From positions 1-64,000 of the forward strand of contig JAOHNF010000001.1 of the NCBI GenBank assembly GCA_028103285.1: DNA of 64,000 nucleotides, read 5' to 3'. The position numbers and the translations under genes are program-made. The DNA comes from Candidatus Pelagibacter sp. GTDB taxonomy: Bacteria > Pseudomonadota > Alphaproteobacteria > Pelagibacterales > Pelagibacteraceae. The notes beneath the pieces were generated by a model. It did not search any database, was not told the origin of the DNA, and saw nothing but the letters and a program-made list of their open reading frames with translations. Within the stretch, counting starts at the first letter, position 1. Each line of letters starts with the position of its first letter. Positions 1 through 8,099 of the stretch are shown one piece after another.

Positions 1-1
1 C

Positions 2-289
2 TGCTGTATAGAAGGTAGGGATATATCAACAAAAATTCTTCCTAAATCTGATTTAAAATTTTTTTTTAGATGCAATTTAAATACAGCCTCTTTAAGAAGA
101 TATAAAGAATTAAATACTAAACTGAATGATGTTAAAAAAGCCCTTAGAATAAGAAATATTTTAGATACTAAAAGAAAAAACTCCCCTTTACTTAGACATA
201 AGGATTCGGTAGAAATCGACACTGGCAAATTAGATAAATCAGCTATGTTAGCTAAAATGTCTAAGTACGTAGAAAGATTAAAAAAATAA
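2..289 (+). CDS. cmk: Cytidylate kinase, C-terminal part (cut by window edge)
   Basis: This is the last 95 codons of a frame that enters from outside the window and stops 2 bases before rpsA. It transfers phosphate from ATP to CMP or dCMP in pyrimidine salvage. The visible part begins in the EGRD motif and continues through a KFFFRCN strand, the arginine-rich lid (LRRYKEL) and the C-terminal SPLLRHKDSVEIDTG signature, all typical of bacterial CMP kinase. The position directly upstream of rpsA matches the widespread cmk-rpsA order. The N-terminal P-loop lies outside the window. Confidence 0.88.
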   Translation, partial: CCIEGRDISTKILPKSDLKFFFRCNLNTASLRRYKELNTKLNDVKKALRIRNILDTKRKNSPLLRHKDSVEIDTGKLDKSAMLAKMSKYVERLKK

Positions 290-291
290 AT

Positions 292-2013
292 ATGGCATCA
301 GAACAAGAGATCAAAAACCAAAACCCAGCTCATAAAGAGTTTCAAAATTTACTAGATCAAGATTTTAAAGATAGAAAGCTCAAAGAAAATGAAATTATTA
401 AAGCTACAGTAACAGAAATTACAAAAAATTTTATTGTTGTAGACTGTAAGGCAAAAATGGAGGGTATGATTCCTATTGAAGAGTTTAAAAATGATGATGA
501 GCTCACTAATTTGCAAATTGGATCTCAAATAGAAGTATATTTAGAAAGAATAGAAAGCTTTAAAGGGGAGATTGTAATTTCTAGAGACAAAGCTAGAAAA
601 ATGAAAGCCTGGAAAAAAATGGAAAAAGTATTTGAAACACAGGAAGAAATGACAGGCTATATTACCTCTAAAATAAAAGGTGGCTTCATAACTACGGTAG
701 AAGGATTACCTTGCTTTATGCCTTCTTCACAAATTGATGTAAGGCCGTTAAAAAAAATCGATCACTTACTTAATACTCCCGTTAAGGTTATTGCAACACG
801 AATAGACAAAAATAGAGGTAATGTTTGTGTTTCTAGAAGAGCGGTTTTAGAGAAAAGTAAAAATGAGGAAATCTCAAAAGCCTTAGAAAATATTAAGGAA
901 GGGGATATAGTTGATGATGCAATAGTAAAAGCTACGACGGACTGGGGGATTTTTTTAGATATCAATGGTATAGATGCATTGTTGCATGTGAGCGACCTCA
1001 GCCATGGTAGAGTTAAAAAACCAGCCGACTTAGTTACTATTGGGCAAAAACTTAAAGTTAAAATCACAAAAATTGATCCAAAAACTAATCGAGTCTCAGC
1101 TTCGGTTAAGGCCTTAACAGAAGACCCTTACGATAATATTGAAAAAAATTATAAGATTGGTGAAATTTATGATGGTGTGGTAACAAAAATAATGGACTAC
1201 GGTTGTTTTGTTAAAATAGAAGACGGTATTGAGGGATTAATTCATAGTTCTGAATTAGATTGGACTAATAGAAATATTAAACCAAGCAAAGTTCTTGCTG
1301 TGTCACAAAATATTAAATTTAAAATTGTAAATATTGATAAAGTTTCAAAAAGAATATCTTTGTCATATAAGGCAACTTTAGAAAATCCATGGGATGGCCT
1401 TAAGGACAAGATTGGACAAGAAGTTAAAATAAAAATCAATAATATCACTGATAAAGCAATATTTGGTGAATTGATAGACTCAGGTTTGTCGGGCATGCTA
1501 CACTACAAGGAAATTTCTTATCAAGAAAATATTGAAGATTTAAATAAATTTAAAAAAAATGAAACTCTAGATGTAAAAATATTAGAGATTAAAGATGATA
1601 AAATAAGGTTTTCAAGAAGAGCATTAGAAAAAGATCCTTTAGACTGGTTTAAAGACAATAAGAAAAAAGTGGGAGATATAATAACTACAAGAGTTCTCGA
1701 GGCGCTTAAAACAGGTGTAAAAGTATCTATTGATAAAGAAAAAAAACTAGTAACAACTATAAGAAAAATAGATCTAGCAAAAGATATAGCAGACCAAAGA
1801 ACAGAGATCTTTAGTAAAGATAACGCACTTGATGCTAAAATTGTAGAATTAGATATTAAAACAAGAAGGATTAAACTAAGTGTGAAAGCCGCACAAATTG
1901 ATGAAGAAAAATCTCTAATAGCAAAATTTGGTGAGGGAGCTACTAAATCTGGAGCTACGCTTAAGGGAATTTTTGAAAAAGCAATTGGGAAAAAAAATAA
2001 AAAAGAAAAATAA
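292..2013 (+). CDS. rpsA: 30S ribosomal protein S1
   Basis: This 573-residue protein is slightly longer than E. coli S1 (557). It carries successive S1 RNA-binding (OB-fold) domains, visible as repeats of the type GxIxxxxxxGxFVxIxDGIEGLIHxSEL, the clearest at about residues 195-265 and 285-350. It brings mRNA to the 30S subunit and supports translation of leaders without a Shine-Dalgarno sequence, which fits this genome because few genes here show one. The final domains are less conserved and the tail is lysine-rich. It is followed without a gap by ihfB, as in many proteobacteria. Confidence 0.97.
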   Translation: MASEQEIKNQNPAHKEFQNLLDQDFKDRKLKENEIIKATVTEITKNFIVVDCKAKMEGMIPIEEFKNDDELTNLQIGSQIEVYLERIESFKGEIVISRDKARKMKAWKKMEKVFETQEEMTGYITSKIKGGFITTVEGLPCFMPSSQIDVRPLKKIDHLLNTPVKVIATRIDKNRGNVCVSRRAVLEKSKNEEISKALENIKEGDIVDDAIVKATTDWGIFLDINGIDALLHVSDLSHGRVKKPADLVTIGQKLKVKITKIDPKTNRVSASVKALTEDPYDNIEKNYKIGEIYDGVVTKIMDYGCFVKIEDGIEGLIHSSELDWTNRNIKPSKVLAVSQNIKFKIVNIDKVSKRISLSYKATLENPWDGLKDKIGQEVKIKINNITDKAIFGELIDSGLSGMLHYKEISYQENIEDLNKFKKNETLDVKILEIKDDKIRFSRRALEKDPLDWFKDNKKKVGDIITTRVLEALKTGVKVSIDKEKKLVTTIRKIDLAKDIADQRTEIFSKDNALDAKIVELDIKTRRIKLSVKAAQIDEEKSLIAKFGEGATKSGATLKGIFEKAIGKKNKKEK

Positions 2014-2301
2014 TTGTCGCGATCTGAGATAATTAAACTACTCAAGCAAAAAAATTCAAAACTCAATCAATCAGAAATAACAAATGTTGTTGATGCTTTT
2101 TGTAATGATATCGAAAAAGCACTTAAGGACGGGAAAAAAGTTGAATTAAGAGGTTTTGGCACTTTTTTTGTCAAAAAGATAAAAGCAAAATACTCTGCAA
2201 GAAATCCCAAAACAGGGGAGTTGATTTATGTTCCTGAAAAAAATAAGGTACGATTTAAAGCTAGTAAAAATCTCAAAAAAATAATTAATGAAAAAATATA
2301 A
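2014..2301 (+). CDS. ihfB: Integration host factor beta subunit (HU/IHF family)
   Basis: This 95-residue DNA-bending protein has the HU/IHF core: an N-terminal MSRSEIIKLL helix, the VELRGFGTF strand and the RNPKTGE beta-arm tip that inserts into the minor groove. The start is TTG, placed directly after the rpsA stop codon with no spacer; no in-frame ATG gives the full N-terminal helix. Translation is therefore probably coupled to rpsA. The order rpsA-ihfB (himD) is classic and favours IHF-beta over HU. The last 14 bases overlap pyrF in another frame. Confidence 0.93.
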   Translation: MSRSEIIKLLKQKNSKLNQSEITNVVDAFCNDIEKALKDGKKVELRGFGTFFVKKIKAKYSARNPKTGELIYVPEKNKVRFKASKNLKKIINEKI

Positions 2302-2980
2302 AATTTTTATTGCATGCGATACAACAAGCATTACCAAATTAAATCATATTATAGATCAGTCCAAAACTGATAAATTAAACATTAGTTATAAAATAGGATT
2401 AGAATTTTTTTTAAGCCCTAAGGGAAGAAGTTTTGTTTCAAAGTTAAAAAATAAAGAAATTTTTCTAGACTTGAAATTAAATGATATCCCAAATACTTGT
2501 GCCGCAGCTATAAAATCTTTAGTTGATTTAAAAAATATATCATACATAACAGTACATACAAATGGTGGATTAGATATGCTCAAGGCAATCAAACATTCTG
2601 CGAAAAAAATAAATAGTAAACTTAAAATTTTGGGTGTAACTGTTCTTACAAGTTTTTCTAATTCTTCAATAAGAAAAATAGGTCATACAAAATCGATTAA
2701 AGAATTAGTAAAAAAACAAGCATTGCTAGCCAGAATTGCAAAGCTAGACGGCATAGTTTGTTCTGGGCATGAAGCTAAATACTTAAAAAATTTATGCAAA
2801 AATATGGAAATAGTTACGCCCGGTATAAGAATGTCTGGTGATAAAAAAAGAGATCAAATGAGAATAACTACTCCAAAAGAAGCTTTCAAAAATGGGGCAA
2901 CATCAATTGTAATGGGAAGAAGTATAACTAAAGGTAATATTAAAAATAATATTCAAAAATTAATTAACTCTCTCAATTAA
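2288..2980 (+). CDS. pyrF: Orotidine 5'-phosphate decarboxylase
   Basis: This 230-residue TIM-barrel enzyme converts OMP to UMP, the last step of de novo UMP synthesis. The catalytic tetrad motif reads DLKLNDIPNT with Asp61, Lys63 and Asp66. The C-terminal phosphate-binding segment (VTPGIRM, then VMGRSIT) is also present. The start overlaps the 3' end of ihfB by 14 bases, suggesting translational coupling. Length and motifs match family I (bacterial) enzymes. Confidence 0.94.
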   Translation: MKKYKIFIACDTTSITKLNHIIDQSKTDKLNISYKIGLEFFLSPKGRSFVSKLKNKEIFLDLKLNDIPNTCAAAIKSLVDLKNISYITVHTNGGLDMLKAIKHSAKKINSKLKILGVTVLTSFSNSSIRKIGHTKSIKELVKKQALLARIAKLDGIVCSGHEAKYLKNLCKNMEIVTPGIRMSGDKKRDQMRITTPKEAFKNGATSIVMGRSITKGNIKNNIQKLINSLN

Positions 2981-2984
2981 ATAG

Positions 2985-3602
2985 ATGAAACTAAAAATAT
3001 GTGGGTTATCTAATCTAATAGAAGTAGAAACATGTGTTGCTAATCAAGTAGATTATTGTGGCTTTATTTTAAATTATCCTAAAAGTCATCGTTTTATCTC
3101 TTTAGATAAAGCAAGATATTTGACTAAAATTGAAAAAGAAAATTCAAAATATGTTGGAGTTCTGGTAAAACCAACTTATGAAGAAATGGAAAAATTTTCT
3201 AAATTAAATTTAGATTATTTTCAGCTTTATGGTGATTTTAAATCTGAGGAATTAATTAAAATAAAGAATAATTTTAAAAAAAAAATTATAACCTCTATTC
3301 AAGTTAAGAAAAAAGAAGATATTTATAAATATAAATTAATTGAAGATTGTTCAGATATTATCTTATGGGATAGCTCGGGTTATGAAGAAAGCTTAAGTTG
3401 GGATTATAATTGGATTAAAACAATCTTAATTAAAATTGAAAAAATGGTAGCTGGAAATATAACAATTGATAAAATCCAAGAATTAAAAGGCTTAGCTGAT
3501 ACAATTGATGTTTCTGGTGCTTTAGAAACAAATAAAGTAAAAGATATAAATAAGATTAAAAGATTTATTACTGAAGTTAAAAAAACAAGTCATGCAAATT
3601 AA
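2985..3602 (+). CDS. trpF: Phosphoribosylanthranilate isomerase, divergent
   Basis: This 205-residue protein catalyses the Amadori rearrangement of phosphoribosylanthranilate in tryptophan synthesis. The catalytic Cys6 is kept in KICG, and an acid is kept at Asp129 in LWDSSG. The family's SPR motif reads SHR, and the glycine-rich GGTG loop after the catalytic Asp is missing (GYEESLSWDYNW instead). The C-terminal IDVSGALE, then KVKDINKI, matches the usual vDvSSGVE/KD phosphate site. It starts 4 bases after pyrF and overlaps trpB by 11. Identity is supported by order (trpF-trpB-trpA), but the enzyme is unusually diverged. Confidence 0.88.
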   Translation: MKLKICGLSNLIEVETCVANQVDYCGFILNYPKSHRFISLDKARYLTKIEKENSKYVGVLVKPTYEEMEKFSKLNLDYFQLYGDFKSEELIKIKNNFKKKIITSIQVKKKEDIYKYKLIEDCSDIILWDSSGYEESLSWDYNWIKTILIKIEKMVAGNITIDKIQELKGLADTIDVSGALETNKVKDINKIKRFITEVKKTSHAN

Positions 3603-4818
3603 AAAAGGAATTTCTCTAATCGACCAGCACGATAAAAACTTTATGTATGGAGGAAAATTTGGTGGTAATTTTATACCTGAAACACTAAAAAAACCAATTG
3701 ATGACCTGACTAAATTATTTTCTAAGTTAAGAAAAGATAAAAAATTTCTCAAAGAGAGAGATCATCATTTTAAAACATATATAGGTGCACCTACTCCATT
3801 TATTAAATTAGAAAATTTAACTGACTTTCTTGGGGGTGCTCAAATATATGCAAAAGTGGTATCTGAAGCTAATGGTGGGGCTCATAAAATCTATAATGCG
3901 ACAGTGCATTGTTTAATTGCTAAACGTGCGGGTAAAAAATTTATTATTGGAGATACTGGCGCAGGTTATGCAGGAAAAATGCTTTCAATGGCGGCCAAAA
4001 AATTTGGTCTTAAATGTAAAATTTTTATGGGGGCAAAAGATATTAAAAGACAAAGACCTAATGTTGAAGCTATGAAAAAAAATGGAGCTATAATTATACC
4101 GGTAAATACAGGAAGCCAAACACTGGTCGATGCTGTTAGTGAGTGTATGAGATACTGGGTTTCAAATTGTGATACCACGCACATGTGTGTAGGATCAACC
4201 GTTGGTCCAAATATTTTTATAAAGATATGTGCTTGGAGCACTGCCCAGATATCTAGAGAGTTAATTATTCAAGTTAAAGAAGAATTTGGAAAAATTCCAA
4301 AAAAAATGAGGCTATTAAACTGCGTGGGTGGTGGTAGTTCTGCTATGGGTTTTTGGAACGAGTTTATGGATACAGATGCTATACTTTGTGGTATTGAAGC
4401 TGGAGGACCTAAAAATAGTAAATTACATGCTGCCCCTTTAACTAATGGAGCTAAAATTGGAATTTTACACGGGGCTGCACAGTACGTTATTCAAGACAAG
4501 GAAGGGCAAATAGGATCGACAGAATCTATATCGGCTGGTTTAGATTATCCTGGCATTTCACCTTTGCATTGTTTTCTTAAAGATACAAAAAGAGCGAGTT
4601 ATACATCTGTTAGTGATGAAGAAGCTCTAAAGGCATATCAGTTAGTCTCTGAATTAGAAAATATTTCTCCCTCTTTAGAACCATCTCACGCGTTTGCTCA
4701 AGCAATCAGTATTGCCCCAAAATTAAAATCTTCAGAAGTAATTATTGTCAATTCTTGTGGTGATAGTCTTAAAGATAAAGATATTATAAAGCAAAAGTTA
4801 GGTTCATATATAAGATGA
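3592..4818 (+). CDS. trpB: Tryptophan synthase beta chain, strongly divergent
   Basis: This 408-residue PLP enzyme of fold type II should join indole with serine. The PLP lysine is kept (Lys99 in GGAHKIYNA), as are the phosphate-site GGGS (246-249) and the C-terminal SISAGLDYPG block (312-321). Several otherwise near-invariant motifs differ. The usual ETGAGQHG reads DTGAGYAG, so the catalytic Glu is Asp121. The GSVAGPHPYP region reads GSTVGPNIFI. GGGSNA reads GGGSSA, and the LSGRGDKD tail reads NSCGDSLKDKD. It overlaps both neighbours (11 and 4 bases). The family is certain; unchanged activity is not. Confidence 0.9.
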   Translation: MQIKKGISLIDQHDKNFMYGGKFGGNFIPETLKKPIDDLTKLFSKLRKDKKFLKERDHHFKTYIGAPTPFIKLENLTDFLGGAQIYAKVVSEANGGAHKIYNATVHCLIAKRAGKKFIIGDTGAGYAGKMLSMAAKKFGLKCKIFMGAKDIKRQRPNVEAMKKNGAIIIPVNTGSQTLVDAVSECMRYWVSNCDTTHMCVGSTVGPNIFIKICAWSTAQISRELIIQVKEEFGKIPKKMRLLNCVGGGSSAMGFWNEFMDTDAILCGIEAGGPKNSKLHAAPLTNGAKIGILHGAAQYVIQDKEGQIGSTESISAGLDYPGISPLHCFLKDTKRASYTSVSDEEALKAYQLVSELENISPSLEPSHAFAQAISIAPKLKSSEVIIVNSCGDSLKDKDIIKQKLGSYIR

Positions 4819-5615
4819 AATCAAAAATTGCTCTTGCTTTTGAAAAATGTAAAAAAGAAAAAAGACCTGCTTTGATTACTTATACAGTTGCTGGTGATAA
4901 TACTAAAAATAACTCTTTAAAAATATTAAATGAAATATCAAAAAATGCAGATATTCTTGAGCTTGGAATGCCATTCAACACACCTGTAGCTGATGGAGGC
5001 CAAATTCAAGAAAGTTCTCACCGTGCTTTAAAAAATGGAGTAAAACTAAAAGACGTTTTTCAAATTGTTAAAAAATTTAAAAAATCTAGTCCGAATAAAC
5101 CATTAATTCTGATGGGTTATTTTAATTTAATCTACCAAAGTGGGGAAGATAATTTCTTAAAAAACTGTAAAATCTCAGGAGTGGATGGACTAATTATTGT
5201 TGACCTTCCTTATCCAGAAAACAAAGTCTTTGCAAAAAAATGCAAAAAAAAATCAATAAATTTTATTCAATTATTATCACCTACCACATCAAGAGAAAGA
5301 ATGAAAAAAATCATAAAAGATTCTCACGAAATGATTTACTATATTTCAATGCTGTCTACTACGGGCGGTAAACTTAAAGTTTCACCAAAGATAATTCTTG
5401 AAAATTATAACAAAATTAAAAGAATCAACCCCAAAAAAAACCTAGTTATAGGCTTTGGTATTACAGATAAAACTATATCATCTTTAAAATCAGCAAATGG
5501 ATTGGTTGTTGGTAGTATGCTTTGTAAAATAATTAATAATTCGCTCAAAATGAGACAAAATCCTGTCACAAAGTTGGGTAAAGTTGTGTACAATCTTAAA
5601 AGAAAAATTTTATGA
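4815..5615 (+). CDS. trpA: Tryptophan synthase alpha chain
   Basis: This 266-residue TIM-barrel subunit cleaves indole-3-glycerol phosphate and feeds indole to the beta subunit. Both catalytic acids are present at the E. coli positions: Glu49 in LELGMPF and Asp60 in PVADG. Phosphate-site glycines occur in VIGFGIT and VVGSM. Changes include NTP for SDP after the first acid and STTG for the flexible-loop GVTG. It overlaps trpB (4 bases) and accD (4 bases), so the run is translationally coupled. It is better conserved in its active site than the adjoining trpB. Confidence 0.92.
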   Translation: MKSKIALAFEKCKKEKRPALITYTVAGDNTKNNSLKILNEISKNADILELGMPFNTPVADGGQIQESSHRALKNGVKLKDVFQIVKKFKKSSPNKPLILMGYFNLIYQSGEDNFLKNCKISGVDGLIIVDLPYPENKVFAKKCKKKSINFIQLLSPTTSRERMKKIIKDSHEMIYYISMLSTTGGKLKVSPKIILENYNKIKRINPKKNLVIGFGITDKTISSLKSANGLVVGSMLCKIINNSLKMRQNPVTKLGKVVYNLKRKIL

Positions 5616-6526
5616 ATTGGATAACTAAATTTATTAAACCGAAAATAAACTCTCTTTTTGAAAAAAAATCATCAAAGATAGAGGAAAATCTTTGGACCAC
5701 ATGCGGATGTAAAAATCTTATTTATAAAGAAGAGCTTGAGTCTAACCAAAAAGTTTGCCCTAAATGTGGAGCGCATCATAAATTAACTTGTGAAGAAAGA
5801 TTTAAAACTTTTTTTGATAATAAAGAATTTGAATTAATTGAAACACCTTTACCAAAAGATGATCCTTTAAATTTTGAAGATAAAAAAAAATATATTGATC
5901 GTCTGAAAGCAGCTAGAAAATTGACTGGTCAAGATGATGCTGTTTTAATTGCAAAAGGTAAAGTTAAAAATAATGATGTTGTGGTTGGGGCACAAGATTT
6001 TAGATTCATTGGTGGCTCATTCGGTGCAGCTTCAGGAGAAGCTTTTATAGCTGGTGCTCAACATGCAATAGAAAATAATATACCTTACATTTTTTTTAGT
6101 TGTTCTGGCGGCCAAAGAATGATGGAGAGTTCGATCGCATTAATGCAAATGCCTAGAACAGCTTTAGCTGTAAACGAATTAAAGAAAAATAATGTTCCTT
6201 TCATAACTATACTAACTAATCCAACAACTGGGGGAGTTACTGCTTCATGGGCTATGTTAGGTGATATTTTAATTGCTGAACCGAAAGCAACGATAGGATT
6301 TGCTGGACGTAGAGTAATTCAAGACACGGTACGTGAAACCTTGCCAGACGAATTTCAAACAGCAGAATATGTAAAAGATCATGGTGGCATTGATTTAGTT
6401 GTGGAGAGACAATATTTAAATTCTACTATCGGTACATTATTAAATGTTCTATTGAAAAAAGTAGAGGCTCAAGCTAAACAGGAGTCTAATGTCACAGTCG
6501 ATAAATCTTTACAAGCAGTTAGCTAA
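5612..6526 (+). CDS. accD: Acetyl-CoA carboxylase carboxyltransferase subunit beta
   Basis: This 304-residue subunit transfers the carboxyl group from carboxybiotin to acetyl-CoA, the first committed step of fatty-acid synthesis. An N-terminal zinc ribbon is followed by the crotonase-fold carboxyltransferase domain (GGSFGAASGEAF, CSGGQRMMES, TNPTTGGVTASWAMLGD). The ribbon is odd: the first cysteine pair is Cys31-Gly-Cys33 instead of CxxC, while the second pair, Cys49/Cys52, is normal. The trpA-accD-folC order is common in alphaproteobacteria. The 3' end overlaps folC by 38 bases. Confidence 0.95.
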   Translation: MNWITKFIKPKINSLFEKKSSKIEENLWTTCGCKNLIYKEELESNQKVCPKCGAHHKLTCEERFKTFFDNKEFELIETPLPKDDPLNFEDKKKYIDRLKAARKLTGQDDAVLIAKGKVKNNDVVVGAQDFRFIGGSFGAASGEAFIAGAQHAIENNIPYIFFSCSGGQRMMESSIALMQMPRTALAVNELKKNNVPFITILTNPTTGGVTASWAMLGDILIAEPKATIGFAGRRVIQDTVRETLPDEFQTAEYVKDHGGIDLVVERQYLNSTIGTLLNVLLKKVEAQAKQESNVTVDKSLQAVS

Positions 6527-7751
6527 TCATAAATTATTTAATAGAACTATAAACTTTGACTTAAAAAGAATTAAATTAGTTCTTAAAAATTTAAGTCATC
6601 CCGAAAGAAAACTAAATAATGTAATCAATTTTATAGGGTCTAGTGGAAAGTTTAGCACCTTATTTTCTGTTAAAAGCTTTATTGAAGCTAATAAGCAAAC
6701 TGCTACTGCTTACATATCACCTTCTTTGAAGGACATAAAAGAACGATTTTGGATGGGTAGTCGTTATTTAACCCACAAAGAAATTAAGCAATCAATTAAA
6801 GAAATTGAAAAGTTGAAAGTTCCTTTAACTATTTTTGAGGTACTCACTGTAATTTATATAGTGAATGCTGCTAAACAAAATGTAAATTACCACCTAGTCG
6901 AAGCTGGTGCACTTTTTGCTAAGGATTCTACAAATGTATTTGATTATCCTTTAGCACAAATAATTGTAAATATTAATAAACAGCATCTTAATTTTCTTAA
7001 AAAAAAAACTATTAATGAAATAGTATTTCAAAAAGTAGGTTTTTTAAGCTATTTTACTCATATTTATGTAGGCAAGCAAAAGCCTAGTGTTTTAAGTAAA
7101 ATAAAAAAAAATCTAAAAAATAATAAAAGCAAAATTACATATTCCAATGTTTGGAATTTAATAAAAAAAAATAATCAATACTATTATAAAGACAAGAAAA
7201 ATATAATTAATCTCAATACTAAAAAAATACGCTCTAAAGGATTGTTAGAAAATTTGTGCCATGCAATAAAAATAGCTCTTGATCTTAAAATTAGTAAAAA
7301 AATAATTGAGAAAACTATACCTAAGATATCTTTTGAAGGAAGGTTTCAATATTTAAGTAAAGGAAAGATTAGAAATAAACTTCACAAAAATGAAAAAATT
7401 ATGCTTGATGGGGCTCATGCAGATGCAGATGCTAAAAACTTGGCTAATTATTTGAGATCCATTAAGCTTCCAAAATACGGTATTTGGGCAATGATGAAAA
7501 ACAAAGAGCCAAATATATTCATAAAGCAATTTAAGAATATTTATAAAAAAATATTAACTATTCCTATCGAAAATGAGCAAGGCTCAATGTCATCAAAAGA
7601 ACTCTATCAAATAGCTATAAAAAATAGAGTTAATGCAGATAAAGCTGATAATTTTAATGATGCTTTAAAAGAAATTTCTTCTAAAGAGAAAAAAATTATT
7701 GTTTGTTTTGGATCGCTTTATAGTGTGGGAAATATTTTAAATGAAAATTAA
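6489..7751 (+). CDS. folC: Folylpolyglutamate/dihydrofolate synthase
   Basis: This 420-residue member of the Mur-ligase-like family adds glutamate to folates, and in bacteria often also makes dihydrofolate. The P-loop is eroded, GSSGKFS (50-56) instead of GTNGKGS, but keeps the Lys and Ser. The segment VEAGALFAKDSTNV matches the usual VExGLGGRxDATN, and LDGAHADADA matches LDGAHN. Motif loss is stronger than for its neighbours, so the function rests partly on position after accD. It shares 38 bases with accD and overlaps the convergent trxA by 4. Confidence 0.85.
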   Translation: MSQSINLYKQLANHKLFNRTINFDLKRIKLVLKNLSHPERKLNNVINFIGSSGKFSTLFSVKSFIEANKQTATAYISPSLKDIKERFWMGSRYLTHKEIKQSIKEIEKLKVPLTIFEVLTVIYIVNAAKQNVNYHLVEAGALFAKDSTNVFDYPLAQIIVNINKQHLNFLKKKTINEIVFQKVGFLSYFTHIYVGKQKPSVLSKIKKNLKNNKSKITYSNVWNLIKKNNQYYYKDKKNIINLNTKKIRSKGLLENLCHAIKIALDLKISKKIIEKTIPKISFEGRFQYLSKGKIRNKLHKNEKIMLDGAHADADAKNLANYLRSIKLPKYGIWAMMKNKEPNIFIKQFKNIYKKILTIPIENEQGSMSSKELYQIAIKNRVNADKADNFNDALKEISSKEKKIIVCFGSLYSVGNILNEN

Positions 7752-8065
7752 AGATGAGGCTCAATAAACTCTAACATATCTTTTTCACTAGTAGCCCCTA
7801 CTTTTGTTCCTAAAAGTTTACTGCCTTTAAATAAAAGAACTGTCGGCACTCCTCTTATTGAATGTTTTGTAGCTTCGTTTGGCTGTGCTTCGATATCATG
7901 ATAATAGCAGTCAATTTTATCTGCTTTTTCATTAGATATTTTTTCAATGATTGGTCGTAGCTGCTGACATGGCGAACACCACGAAGCTGAAAATTGAATT
8001 AGAGAAAGCTTGTCGCCGCTTATTTGTTCTTGAAATTTTTCATCTGTTGAATCTTTGAAAGCCAT
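7748..8065 (-). CDS. trxA: Thioredoxin
   Basis: This 105-residue cytosolic thiol-disulfide reductase has a thioredoxin fold. The active site is WCSPC (Cys30/Cys33), a variant of the usual WCGPC. The cis-proline segment IRGVPTVLLFKGSK is intact. It sits tail-to-tail with folC, overlapping by 4 bases, a common SAR11-like arrangement. The Gly-to-Ser change inside CxxC could shift redox potential, which is inference only. Confidence 0.92.
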   Translation of the reverse strand: MAFKDSTDEKFQEQISGDKLSLIQFSASWCSPCQQLRPIIEKISNEKADKIDCYYHDIEAQPNEATKHSIRGVPTVLLFKGSKLLGTKVGATSEKDMLEFIEPHL

Positions 8066-8099
8066 ATACTCTAAATAAGTATTATTAATTTTTTGTCAA

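Noticed and set aside
1521..2066. A 181-codon minus-strand frame across the end of rpsA.
   Set aside because: It lies wholly opposite conserved rpsA/ihfB coding and has biased serine/phenylalanine/leucine content typical of antisense of AT-rich genes.
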